DNA of 64,000 nt, taken from positions 1 to 64,000 of the forward strand of contig NZ_JAGXJY010000008.1 of NCBI RefSeq assembly GCF_019091085.1. Direction: 5' to 3'. Shown one piece after another: positions 1 to 8,615 of this stretch. Both the position numbers and the translations under genes were made by a program. Origin of the DNA: Mesorhizobium sp. GbtcB19. GTDB lineage: Bacteria; Pseudomonadota; Alphaproteobacteria; Rhizobiales; Rhizobiaceae. Position 1 is the first letter of the stretch. Each line of letters starts with the position of its first letter. The notes below the pieces were generated by a model. The model was not told the DNA's origin. It saw only the letters and a program-made list of their open reading frames with translations, and made no database searches.

Positions 1-99
1 CAGTTCGACTGCCTGCCCAAAGAATCCCTTCTCAGGCCAACTTCAAGTCCCAAAAAACCCATATGCGATTCCCCTGCCGTAAACGGGGAGAAGGAAAGG
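1..99. other. Short flank downstream of purB
   Basis: This stretch lies past the stop of purB and holds no gene I can support. Near 74-96 a weak inverted repeat (CCCC...GGGG) resembles the core of intergenic palindromes seen elsewhere in the window and could act as a terminator for the leftward purB transcript, but it lacks a clear U-run. Confidence 0.3.
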
Positions 100-1407
<1,308 letters not shown>

Positions 1408-1469
1408 CCGTTTTTCTTGTCCTGCCTGGATAAGCGTTGGCCGCGTCCTAACAGAGGCAGGCCCGATGC

Positions 1470-1994
1470 TCAACGCCGCCGGCGCGCAAACCAGATGCTT
1501 GCGGCGATAAGCGCTGCAAAACCCAGCGGAAAATAGAGCCGCACGCCAAGCAGGGCGAACTGGTAGAGCGCGGTCAGCATGGTGAAGGCGAATTCGAATG
1601 CCCAGGTCAGCGTGAATGCCGGCGCATGCCATTCGGCGTAATAGGAGCGGTATTGCAGCGCGAACAGGCCGGCGGTGAAGGCGAGCGTTGCCGCCAGCAG
1701 CGACACGAACGCCGCTGCGAAGGCCGTTTCCCAGTTGCGGCCGCGAGAGATCAGCCTGGCCAGCGTCAACCCGACCGGGAAGGCGAGCATGCCGCCAAGA
1801 CCGTAGAGCAGACTGACGAAACGGATTCTGTCCGGCGTTTCCCAGGCGGCCAGCAGAAGATTTGTCAGCGCGCTGCCGCCCATGGCCGCGCCCCAGAGCA
1901 AGGTTCCGGCAGCGGCCTCGCTCGCCGAGGGAAGAGCGGCGCGCAACCGGTCCATGATGCCGCGACGCAAGGCAACTTGCTGCGGCGCCGTCAT
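1470..1994 (-). CDS. Hypothetical five-helix membrane protein
   Basis: I do not recognise a named family. The roughly 174-residue product has a short polar N-terminus and about five hydrophobic segments: near GTLLWGAAMGG, FVSLLYGLGGMLAF, FAAAFVSLLAATLAF, FEFAFTMLTALY and FPLGFAALIAASIW. It ends in a run of arginines (FARRRR), which suggests a cytoplasmic C-terminus by the positive-inside rule. An ATG at 1994 is used; a second ATG at 1955 (MDRLRAALP) is an alternative start. It reads in the same direction as purB but with a 62-base gap, so co-transcription is possible rather than shown. Confidence 0.7.
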   Translation of the reverse strand: MTAPQQVALRRGIMDRLRAALPSASEAAAGTLLWGAAMGGSALTNLLLAAWETPDRIRFVSLLYGLGGMLAFPVGLTLARLISRGRNWETAFAAAFVSLLAATLAFTAGLFALQYRSYYAEWHAPAFTLTWAFEFAFTMLTALYQFALLGVRLYFPLGFAALIAASIWFARRRR

Positions 1995-2174
1995 GGACGG
2001 CAAGCCTTATTGCGCCCCGGATAGTCGGGCCGGCGGTGCGTCAACTGTCTCATGGACGTCATGCCTATCACGCCATGGTGAACGAGACGTGCCGTGCGAT
2101 GCATCCAATCCGGTGTTCGTTTGTTATTGTCGGCCGTCTCGCATCCGAAAGGGCAAATCCAGCGGAGAACCAGC

Positions 2175-2432
2175 ATGAGCACCGACATCAGCAAGATACG
2201 CGGACATATGGAAGTGATCGGCGCCGACGGCGTCCATATCGGCACCGTCGACAAGGTCGAAGGTGACCGGATCAAGCTGACCAAGGCCGACAGCGGCATG
2301 GGCTCGCATAAGGGACATCACCATTACATTTCGCTCGCCCTGGTCGCGGAGATTGACGGGCAGAAGGTATGGCTGTCGGCGAATTCGGATGTCGCCGTCA
2401 CCTTCGAGGAAGAAAAATCCGATCCGACCTGA
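2175..2432 (+). CDS. DUF2171 domain protein
   Basis: This 85-residue protein matches the DUF2171 family, a small PRC-barrel-like beta fold found in many rhizobia. The visible pattern is MEVIGADGVHIGTVDKVEGDRIKL followed by a histidine-rich HKGHHHYISLALV segment, which is the family's hallmark. No biochemical role is established for the family. The ATG at 2175 follows a GGAGAA ribosome-binding sequence. Its transcript probably ends in the palindromic element just downstream, because the next gene runs towards it. Confidence 0.8.
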   Translation: MSTDISKIRGHMEVIGADGVHIGTVDKVEGDRIKLTKADSGMGSHKGHHHYISLALVAEIDGQKVWLSANSDVAVTFEEEKSDPT

Positions 2433-2445
2433 TCTTTGTTTTTAA

Positions 2446-2513
2446 GCAATTCCGGACGGAAGGCTACGGCGAAGGTGCCGAGCCTAACCGCCGTACACTT
2501 TTCCTGGAATTGC
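2446..2513. repeat. Intergenic palindrome with nested hairpin
   Basis: The outer arms GCAATTCC and GGAATTGC are inverted and flank a second hairpin (AGGCT at 2461-2465 and AGCCT at 2481-2485, with GGC/GCC inside). The flanking text ACACTTTTCCTG-AATTGC is shared with the element at 16597-16641, so the two belong to one dispersed family. It sits between convergent genes and could serve as a two-way terminator. Confidence 0.7.
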
Positions 2514-2518
2514 TCCAG

Positions 2519-3535
2519 TCAGCGCGACGACCAGACGGGGAACAAATCGCCGTCGGCGGGCGTCGCGGCATGGACGCCTCGGCTGATGGCGCGCGCCATG
2601 GTCGCGCCGGCCGCCGCGAACAGGTCGATCGCGGCGTCGGCGCTGAGTTCTATGGCGCTGCTGCCGGTCGCCAGCGCAAACACCAGATCGCCGTCGGCCG
2701 GCGTATGCGTCGGCCAGATGGCGCGGGCGAAGCCGTCATGCGCGGCGATCGCCAGCCGCTTGGCCGCGGCCTTGGTCAGCACGGCATCGGTTGCGATGAC
2801 GGCAATCGTCGTGCTGACGCCCTCTGGGGGTTCCCCTAGGTGCCTGTCGCGGTATTTCAACAGTATTCTTCTGGCGTCTTGCGGCACAGGCTCGGGATAG
2901 CCCAGACCGCCGAACTCGTCGCCGATCTCGAAGGGCGCCGCCCAGAAATGGCGGCTGCGGCCGACCGTCACCGAGCCGGTCGGGTTGACGGCGGCGAGCG
3001 CGCCAACGGTGACGCCGCTGTCGAGCACGGTCGAGGCGGAGCCCAGGCCGCCTTTCAGTCCCGATGTCAGCGCGCCGGTGCCGGCGCCCGCCGTGCCGAT
3101 GGCGAAATCCGCTGTTGCCGCCTGCACGGCCTGATAGCCGAGTTCGCGATAGGGGGGATAGCGGCCCCAATCCTTGTCGCCGCCATTGCGCAGGTCGAAC
3201 AGGATCGCGGCCGGCACGATCGGCACGCGGAAGCCGCCTACCTCGACGCCGATGTTCTTCTCGCGCAGCGCGGCCTGGACGCCGGAGGCGGCGTCGAGGC
3301 CGAAGGCGGAGCCGCCGGACAGAACGACGGCATGGATCGTCGCGATCGAATTCTGCGGCTCGAGCAGATCGGTCTCGCGCGTTCCCGGCGCGCCGCCCAG
3401 CACCTGGACGCCGGCCACGGCAGGCTCATCGCACAGCACCACCGTGACGCCGGATTTCAGCCTGGCGTCGGCGGCGTTGCCGACGCGCAAGCCGGCGACG
3501 TCGGTGATCAGGTTGCGCGGGCCGGTGCGGAACAT
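2519..3535 (-). CDS. P1 (S58/DmpA-type) family peptidase
   Basis: The protein belongs to the P1/DmpA N-terminal-nucleophile family, which includes L-aminopeptidase D-esterase and nylon-oligomer hydrolase NylC. Members cleave themselves to expose a catalytic Ser or Thr. The sequence shows LITDVAGLRVGNA at the start, VVLSGGSAFGLDAASGV, a glycine-rich GTAGAGTGALTSGLKGGLGSAS stretch broken into conserved blocks, and the putative processing region GVSTTIAVIATDA around residue 240, where the usual asparagine before Thr-Thr is a serine. The ATG at 3535 overlaps the stop of the upstream binding-protein gene (TGATG), so the two are translationally coupled. A GTG at 3538 is an alternative start. Substrate is unknown; coupling to a binding protein hints at an imported peptide or amide. 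Confidence 0.87.
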   Translation of the reverse strand: MFRTGPRNLITDVAGLRVGNAADARLKSGVTVVLCDEPAVAGVQVLGGAPGTRETDLLEPQNSIATIHAVVLSGGSAFGLDAASGVQAALREKNIGVEVGGFRVPIVPAAILFDLRNGGDKDWGRYPPYRELGYQAVQAATADFAIGTAGAGTGALTSGLKGGLGSASTVLDSGVTVGALAAVNPTGSVTVGRSRHFWAAPFEIGDEFGGLGYPEPVPQDARRILLKYRDRHLGEPPEGVSTTIAVIATDAVLTKAAAKRLAIAAHDGFARAIWPTHTPADGDLVFALATGSSAIELSADAAIDLFAAAGATMARAISRGVHAATPADGDLFPVWSSR

Positions 3536-4626
3536 CACTTGTCCTCCAGCGGCACGAAATGCGTGCCGTCGAAGCGGAAGACGCGGAACGGGTTCTGGCT
3601 GAGATCGCCCTTGTCGTCGAAGCGGACGGTGCCGATCGCGGTCGCGAAATCATGGCCGGTCAGCGTCTCGCCGAGTGACTTGCCGGCGCTTTCCGCATCA
3701 GCGGTCGCAGCCTTGGCGATCTCGACCGCGGCATAGGCGGGCAGCGTGTAGCCGTCCGGCGCGATGTTCTTCGCGCCAAAAGCCTGCAGGACCTTGGGGT
3801 CGGCGATCTCCGACCATTCCGGCGGCGCGATCATCAGCGTGCCGACGGCATAAGGCACATCGCCCGGCGGCGTGCGCAGGTTTTCGCCGCCGGCAAAGGT
3901 GATGCCGGCATCGAGCTGGGCGGCATCGCGACCCATGATCGCGATGTCGTCACCGTCGCCGCCGGCAAACACTTTTGTCGCGCCGGCTTTCTTCAAACGG
4001 CCGACCAGACCGATCTGGTTGTCGAGCTGCGGCCGGAACGTGTCGACGAAGACCGGCTTCAACGCCGCCTGCTCGGCGGCGGCGCGAAACGTCTCGGCCA
4101 TCTCGCGGCCGTAGATGGTGCCGTCATCGACGATGGCGAACAGGTCGTTGCGCCAGAGTTGCGTGAGTCTGGCTGCAGCAGCATTGCGCTCATCGTCGCC
4201 GCGCGGGCCGAGCCGGTAGACCGGCCAGCCGGTCTTGGCGCGCCGGTCGGTCAGGCTTTCGGTGCGCACGCCAACCGTGATCACCGGGATGTTGGCGTCC
4301 TTCAGGATCGGCATCGCGGCCTCGATCGCCTCGGTGCAGAGAAAGCCGACGACGACATTGACCTTGGCGCCGACGAATTCCTTTGCCGCCGCGGCGCCGC
4401 CATCGGCGGTGCATGCGTCATCGACAGCCTTGATCGCGGTGCCGTTGGCCTCCGCCGCCAAACCTGCGCCATTCTCAATCTGCTTGCCCAGGATCGCCGA
4501 CGGGCCGGAAAGTGGCGCCGCAACGCCGACCAGCGTCTCGGCATCGGCGCTCGCGGCCAGCGACAGCCAGAGCAGCACGGCTGATGTCGTCGTGAGAAGA
4601 CGCATTCGGGCTAAGAGATCCTCCAT
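3535..4626 (-). CDS. ABC transporter substrate-binding protein, branched-chain amino acid type
   Basis: This 363-residue protein resembles the LivJ/periplasmic-binding type 1 family that delivers amino acids or related solutes to an ABC importer. It has a Sec signal peptide (LLTTTSAVLLWLSLAASADA) followed by the fold's typical opening ETLVGVAAPLSGPSAILGKQIENGA. YGREMAETFRAAAEQ and GGDGDDIAIMGRDAAQL match the conserved second lobe. No permease or ATPase is encoded next to it, so it is an orphan binding protein here. The ATG at 4626 is used; an ATG at 4605 (MRLLTTT) gives a more compact signal peptide. It is followed by the coupled P1 peptidase gene. Confidence 0.85.
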   Translation of the reverse strand: MEDLLARMRLLTTTSAVLLWLSLAASADAETLVGVAAPLSGPSAILGKQIENGAGLAAEANGTAIKAVDDACTADGGAAAAKEFVGAKVNVVVGFLCTEAIEAAMPILKDANIPVITVGVRTESLTDRRAKTGWPVYRLGPRGDDERNAAAARLTQLWRNDLFAIVDDGTIYGREMAETFRAAAEQAALKPVFVDTFRPQLDNQIGLVGRLKKAGATKVFAGGDGDDIAIMGRDAAQLDAGITFAGGENLRTPPGDVPYAVGTLMIAPPEWSEIADPKVLQAFGAKNIAPDGYTLPAYAAVEIAKAATADAESAGKSLGETLTGHDFATAIGTVRFDDKGDLSQNPFRVFRFDGTHFVPLEDK

Positions 4627-4798
4627 GCCGGGATTACAGTCCCGACACTATTGCAAGAAATGCCTAAAGGCTGGCTAAGCGCCGCGCAACACGCGAATTT
4701 GCGGATTGCGGTCAAGCACTTCGCCTATGCCACGCAACTTGTGGCGTGCAATATGCCGCCATATATAACGGGCTTGTCCTGACAGGTGGATTTATCGG

Positions 4799-5293
4799 GT
4801 GCTGAAGATCAACGACATCGGGCCGCAGCACTATCGCGATGCGATGGCGCATTTTGCCGGCCATGTGCATGTGGTGACGACGGACGGGCCGGGCGGCAAA
4901 CGCGGCGCGACGGTGATCGCTGCCTGTTCGGTCTCGGACACGCCGCCGACGGTGCTGGTCTGCCTCAACCGCGAAAACGCCAAGAACGAGGCTTTCGTCA
5001 AAAACGGCAAGTTCGCGCTGAACACGCTCGCCTCGGACCAGGAAGCCGTCTCGGTCGGCTTTTCCGGCGTCACCGGCCTGCCGGCCGACGAGCGCTTTGC
5101 GCTCGCCGAGTGGGATGTGATCTCGACCGGCGCGCCGACGCTGAAGGGCGCGCTTGCCGTATTCGATTGCGAGATCATCGATACCAAGGACCTCGCCACC
5201 CACCGTGTGCTTTTTGGCAAGGTGACAGGCCTGCGCATCGGCGATAATTTGCGACCGCTGATCTACCACAACCGCGGCTATCATTTTCTTTGA
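4799..5293 (+). CDS. Flavin reductase family protein
   Basis: The 164-residue product has the FMN-binding split-barrel of the flavin reductase family, which supplies reduced flavin to monooxygenases. The opening MAHFAGHVHVVTTDGPGGKRGATVIAACSVSDTPPTVLVCLN is broken across the usual blocks: the T-A/S-CSVS and P-P-x-xLVCLN motifs and NTLASDQEAV. The start is a GTG at 4799 preceded by AGGTGG; there is no in-frame ATG earlier. It lies just ahead of the MoxR ATPase gene with a 29-base gap. A partner monooxygenase is not in the window. The protein could instead be a general FMN/FAD reductase. Confidence 0.85.
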   Translation: MLKINDIGPQHYRDAMAHFAGHVHVVTTDGPGGKRGATVIAACSVSDTPPTVLVCLNRENAKNEAFVKNGKFALNTLASDQEAVSVGFSGVTGLPADERFALAEWDVISTGAPTLKGALAVFDCEIIDTKDLATHRVLFGKVTGLRIGDNLRPLIYHNRGYHFL

Positions 5294-5322
5294 AACGGGC
5301 GGGCGGGATCGACGGAGACAAG

Positions 5323-6246
5323 ATGACCGCGCCGCGCCCCGCGCCGAAATCGATCGACGAGACGCTCGAACTTTTGACCGGCGCGGACTATGTCGCGGAC
5401 CGTTCGCTGGCGACGGTGCTGTTCCTTTCATTGCGCATGAAACGGCCCTTGTTCCTCGAAGGCGAGGCGGGCGTCGGCAAGACCGAGATCGCCAAGGTGC
5501 TGGCCGACGCGCTCGGCCGCCGGCTGATCCGCCTGCAATGTTACGAAGGGCTCGACGTCTCCTCTGCCGTCTATGAGTGGAATTACGCCGCCCAGATGAT
5601 CGAGATCCGCATGGAGGAGGCGGCGGGCAAGGTCGTGCGCTCCGACATGGAGCGCAACGTCTTTTCCGAAAAATACCTGATCCGCCGCCCGGTGCTCGAT
5701 GCGCTGACCGGCAAGGCGGGCGCCGCGCCGGTGTTCCTGATCGACGAGCTCGACCGCACCGACGAGGCCTTCGAGGCGTTTCTGCTGGAGATCCTGTCTG
5801 ACTTCCAGGTGACGGTTCCCGAGCTCGGCACGATCAAGGCGGAGGAGCCGCCGATCGTCATCATCACCACCAACCGCACGCGCGAGATCCATGACGCGCT
5901 GAAGCGGCGCTGCCTCTATCACTGGGTCGACTATCCGAATGCCGAGCGCGAGCTGGAGATCGTACGGCGCAAGGTGCCGCAGGCGAACCGCCGGCTGTCG
6001 GCGGAGGTCGTGTCCTTCATCCAGAAGCTGCGCCAGGTCGAGCTGTTCAAGGCGCCTGGCGTCGCCGAAACCATCGACTGGGCCGGCGCGCTGACCGAGC
6101 TCGACAAGGTGGCGCTCGATCCGGAGACCGTGTCCGACACGATCGGCGTACTCTTGAAATACCAGGACGACATTGCCCGGATCGGCGAGGGCGAGGGCCG
6201 GCGCATCCTCGATGAGGTGAAGGCCGAGCTTTCGGCGGCGGAGTAG
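5323..6246 (+). CDS. MoxR/CoxD-type AAA+ ATPase
   Basis: This 307-residue AAA+ protein has a Walker A motif at residues 47-54 (GEAGVGKT), a Walker B block near 136-144 (VFLIDELDR) and a sensor stretch IITTNRTREIHDALKRRCLYHW. It groups with MoxR ATPases that act with a von Willebrand factor A protein, as CoxD does with CoxE in inserting the Cu-S-Mo site of CO dehydrogenase. The start at 5323 has a GGAGACAAG ribosome-binding site; an upstream TTG in the same frame has none. The VWA gene starts six bases after its stop, so the two form a pair. The client enzyme is not in view. Confidence 0.92.
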   Translation: MTAPRPAPKSIDETLELLTGADYVADRSLATVLFLSLRMKRPLFLEGEAGVGKTEIAKVLADALGRRLIRLQCYEGLDVSSAVYEWNYAAQMIEIRMEEAAGKVVRSDMERNVFSEKYLIRRPVLDALTGKAGAAPVFLIDELDRTDEAFEAFLLEILSDFQVTVPELGTIKAEEPPIVIITTNRTREIHDALKRRCLYHWVDYPNAERELEIVRRKVPQANRRLSAEVVSFIQKLRQVELFKAPGVAETIDWAGALTELDKVALDPETVSDTIGVLLKYQDDIARIGEGEGRRILDEVKAELSAAE

Positions 6247-6251
6247 GCGCG

Positions 6252-7502
6252 ATGCCCGTGCCGAGCCCCGAACCCAGAGAGGCGACCGCCGATGGGCGCA
6301 TCGCCGACAACATCGTCTATTTCGCCCGCGCCTTGCGCAAGGCCGGCATGCGCGTCGGCCCGGCCTCGGTCAAGGACGCCATCGAGGCGGTACTTGCCGC
6401 CGGCATCGGCTCGCGCGACGATTTCTACTGGACGCTGCATGCGGTGCTGGTCTCGCGGCATGAGGATCATCCTGTCTTCGACGAGGCCTTCCGGCTGTTC
6501 TGGAAATCGCGCGAGCTGATCGAGAAGCTGCTTGCGATGTTTTCGCCGGTCGCGCCGGACACAAGCGAAAAGCAGAAGCCCCGGACGGCCGAGAACCGCG
6601 TCAGCCAGGCGATGTTCGAAGGCCATCAGAAGAACCAGCCGGTGCGCGAAGTGCCGGAGATCGAGGTCGATGCGCGCCTCACCTTTTCCGGCAACGAGGT
6701 GTTGCGGGCCAAGGATTTTGCCCAGATGGATGCCGGCGAGATAGCCGAGGCCAAAAAGGCGATCGCGGCTTTGCGGCTGCCGTTCGACCTGGTCCGCACG
6801 CGGCGCTTCAAGCCCGACGCGCAGGGGCGCCGCATCGATCCGCGCGCCATGATGCGCTCGGCCGCGCGCACCGGCGGCGAGCTTATCCTGCCGAAATTCC
6901 GCTCGCAGCGTGAAGTGCATCCGCCGCTGGTCGTACTGGCCGACATTTCGGGCTCGATGAGCCAATATACCCGGATTTTCCTGCATTTTCTGCACGCGCT
7001 GACGGAGAAGCGGCGCCGCGTGCAAGCCTTCGTCTTCGGCACGAGGCTGACCAATCTGACCCGCCAGATGCGCCATCGCGATCCCGACGCGGCGCTGGCC
7101 GAATGCTCGGCGACAGTGAAGGACTGGTCGGGCGGCACCCGCATCGGCGACACGCTCGCCGAGTTCAACCGGCTGTGGTCGCGGCGCGTGCTGGGGCAGG
7201 GCGCGGTGGTGCTGCTCATCACCGACGGGCTGGAGCGCGACGACGTCACCAGCCTATCGGAGGAGATGGAGCGGCTGCACAAATCCTGCCGGCGGCTGAT
7301 CTGGCTCAACCCGCTCTTGCGCTTCGACGGCTTCGAGGCGCGAGCCCGCGGCGTCAAGGCGATGCTGCCGCATGTCGACGAGTTCCGGGCGGTGCACAAT
7401 CTCGACGCGCTGGCCGATCTTTGCGCCTCGCTCGACCAGCGGCCGGAGGCTTCGGTCGATCCGCGCCGCTGGCTGCGAACTGGCGACAGGCGGGCGGCGT
7501 AG
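6252..7502 (+). CDS. CoxE-type VWA domain protein
   Basis: The 416-residue product is the VWA partner of the preceding MoxR ATPase and belongs to the CoxE family. The C-terminal VWA domain carries the metal-ion-dependent adhesion site DISGSMS at about residues 231-237, followed by the supporting GGTRIGDTL and LLITDGLERDD segments, so metal binding looks intact. The N-terminal 200 residues are the helical region typical of CoxE (RKAGMRVGPASVKDAIEA). Known CoxD/CoxE pairs mature molybdenum hydroxylases. The genes downstream (XdhC types and a molybdopterin-binding fusion) support the same role here. Confidence 0.92.
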   Translation: MPVPSPEPREATADGRIADNIVYFARALRKAGMRVGPASVKDAIEAVLAAGIGSRDDFYWTLHAVLVSRHEDHPVFDEAFRLFWKSRELIEKLLAMFSPVAPDTSEKQKPRTAENRVSQAMFEGHQKNQPVREVPEIEVDARLTFSGNEVLRAKDFAQMDAGEIAEAKKAIAALRLPFDLVRTRRFKPDAQGRRIDPRAMMRSAARTGGELILPKFRSQREVHPPLVVLADISGSMSQYTRIFLHFLHALTEKRRRVQAFVFGTRLTNLTRQMRHRDPDAALAECSATVKDWSGGTRIGDTLAEFNRLWSRRVLGQGAVVLLITDGLERDDVTSLSEEMERLHKSCRRLIWLNPLLRFDGFEARARGVKAMLPHVDEFRAVHNLDALADLCASLDQRPEASVDPRRWLRTGDRRAA

Positions 7503-7565
7503 CCATATGTTTCCATTGCGGGGACTAACGTTTCCCCTGAAAAACAGACTTTGTGAGAAGCGACG

Positions 7566-7904
7566 ATGGATGAGAGCATTTATCTCGACGAGGCCCGCGA
7601 TCCGCTGATCATCGCGGAGGGCTGGATGAAGGACGGCAAGGATGTCGCCATCGCGACCGTGGTCGAGACTTGGGGTTCGGCGCCGCGTCCGGTCGGCAGC
7701 CACCTGGTCATCGACGCCGAGGGAAACTTCCACGGCTCGGTCTCCGGCGGCTGCGTCGAGGGCGCCGTGGTGACCGAGGCGATCGACGTCATCGGCTCAG
7801 GAAAGGCCAGGATGCTGGAGTTCGGCGTCGCCGACGAAACCGCCTGGCAGGTGGGGCTGTCCTGCGGCGGCCGCATCAAGGTCTATGTCGAACGCCTGGG
7901 CTGA
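7566..7904 (+). CDS. XdhC/CoxI N-terminal domain protein
   Basis: This 112-residue protein corresponds to the XdhC_CoxI domain alone. It shows VVETWGSAPRPVGSHLVI, GSVSGGCVEGAVV and LSCGGRIKVYVE, the three conserved blocks with the SGGCVE cysteine and the SCGG motif. XdhC proteins bind molybdenum cofactor and pass the sulfurated form to xanthine dehydrogenase or CO dehydrogenase. The other half of a classical XdhC, the Rossmann domain, is encoded by the next gene six bases later, so this locus has a split XdhC. A 63-base gap separates it from the VWA gene. Confidence 0.9.
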   Translation: MDESIYLDEARDPLIIAEGWMKDGKDVAIATVVETWGSAPRPVGSHLVIDAEGNFHGSVSGGCVEGAVVTEAIDVIGSGKARMLEFGVADETAWQVGLSCGGRIKVYVERLG

Positions 7905-7910
7905 TCATTC

Positions 7911-8615
7911 ATGGATCCATACGTCCTCAAGACACTGAACGAGGAGCGCCGCGCCCGCCGCGCCGCGGTGCTGGTCACCGACCTCGGCGACGGCCGCGAC
8001 CGCATCGTGCGCGAGGGCGACCCTGTCGCCGGCGATCTCGGAACAGCGATCGCCAGCGCGTTCCGCACCGGCAATTCGAGGTCGGTGGAGGCGGAAGGGC
8101 GGACCTTCTTCCTCAACGCGCATCTGCCGCGCCCGCGCCTTGTGGTGATCGGCGCGGTGCATATCAGCCAGGCGCTGGCGCCGATGGCACGGATCGCCGG
8201 CTATCCGGTCGAGATCATCGATCCGCGCACCGCCTTCGCCACGCCGGAACGCTTTCCCGATGTCGCGCTGCATGCCGAATGGCCGGAAGATGTGCTGAAG
8301 CGCGCGCCGCTCGACAGCTACACCGCGCTTGCCGCCGTCACCCATGATCCCAAGATCGACGATTTCGCGCTGAAGGCGGCGCTCGATGCCCGGTGCTTCT
8401 ATGTCGGGGCGCTCGGCAGCCGCAAGACGCACGCCAAACGTGTCGAACGCCTGCTGGCGCTCGGCGCCGGCGCCGAGCAGATCGCCCGCATTCACGCGCC
8501 GATCGGGCTCGATATCGGTGCCGCCAGCCCGGCCGAGATCGCCGTCGCCGTCCTTGCGCAGACCATCCATGCTTTCCGCTCGCGCGGCCTCGAAGCCAAA
8601 GGCGCCGTGGCGTGA
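7911..8615 (+). CDS. XdhC-type protein with Rossmann domain
   Basis: The 234-residue product matches the C-terminal Rossmann-fold half of XdhC/CoxF proteins. Landmarks are RPRLVVIGAVHISQALAP (nucleotide-binding turn, with A-V replacing a glycine pair), GYPVEIIDPRTAFATPERFP, VTHDPKIDDFAL and YVGALGSRKTHAKRVERL, ending in a conserved PIGLDIGAASPAEIAVAV block. It is likely a molybdenum-cofactor chaperone or sulfuration partner for a molybdenum hydroxylase. Its TGA overlaps the GTG start of the next gene by four bases, which indicates translational coupling. Confidence 0.9.
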   Translation: MDPYVLKTLNEERRARRAAVLVTDLGDGRDRIVREGDPVAGDLGTAIASAFRTGNSRSVEAEGRTFFLNAHLPRPRLVVIGAVHISQALAPMARIAGYPVEIIDPRTAFATPERFPDVALHAEWPEDVLKRAPLDSYTALAAVTHDPKIDDFALKAALDARCFYVGALGSRKTHAKRVERLLALGAGAEQIARIHAPIGLDIGAASPAEIAVAVLAQTIHAFRSRGLEAKGAVA

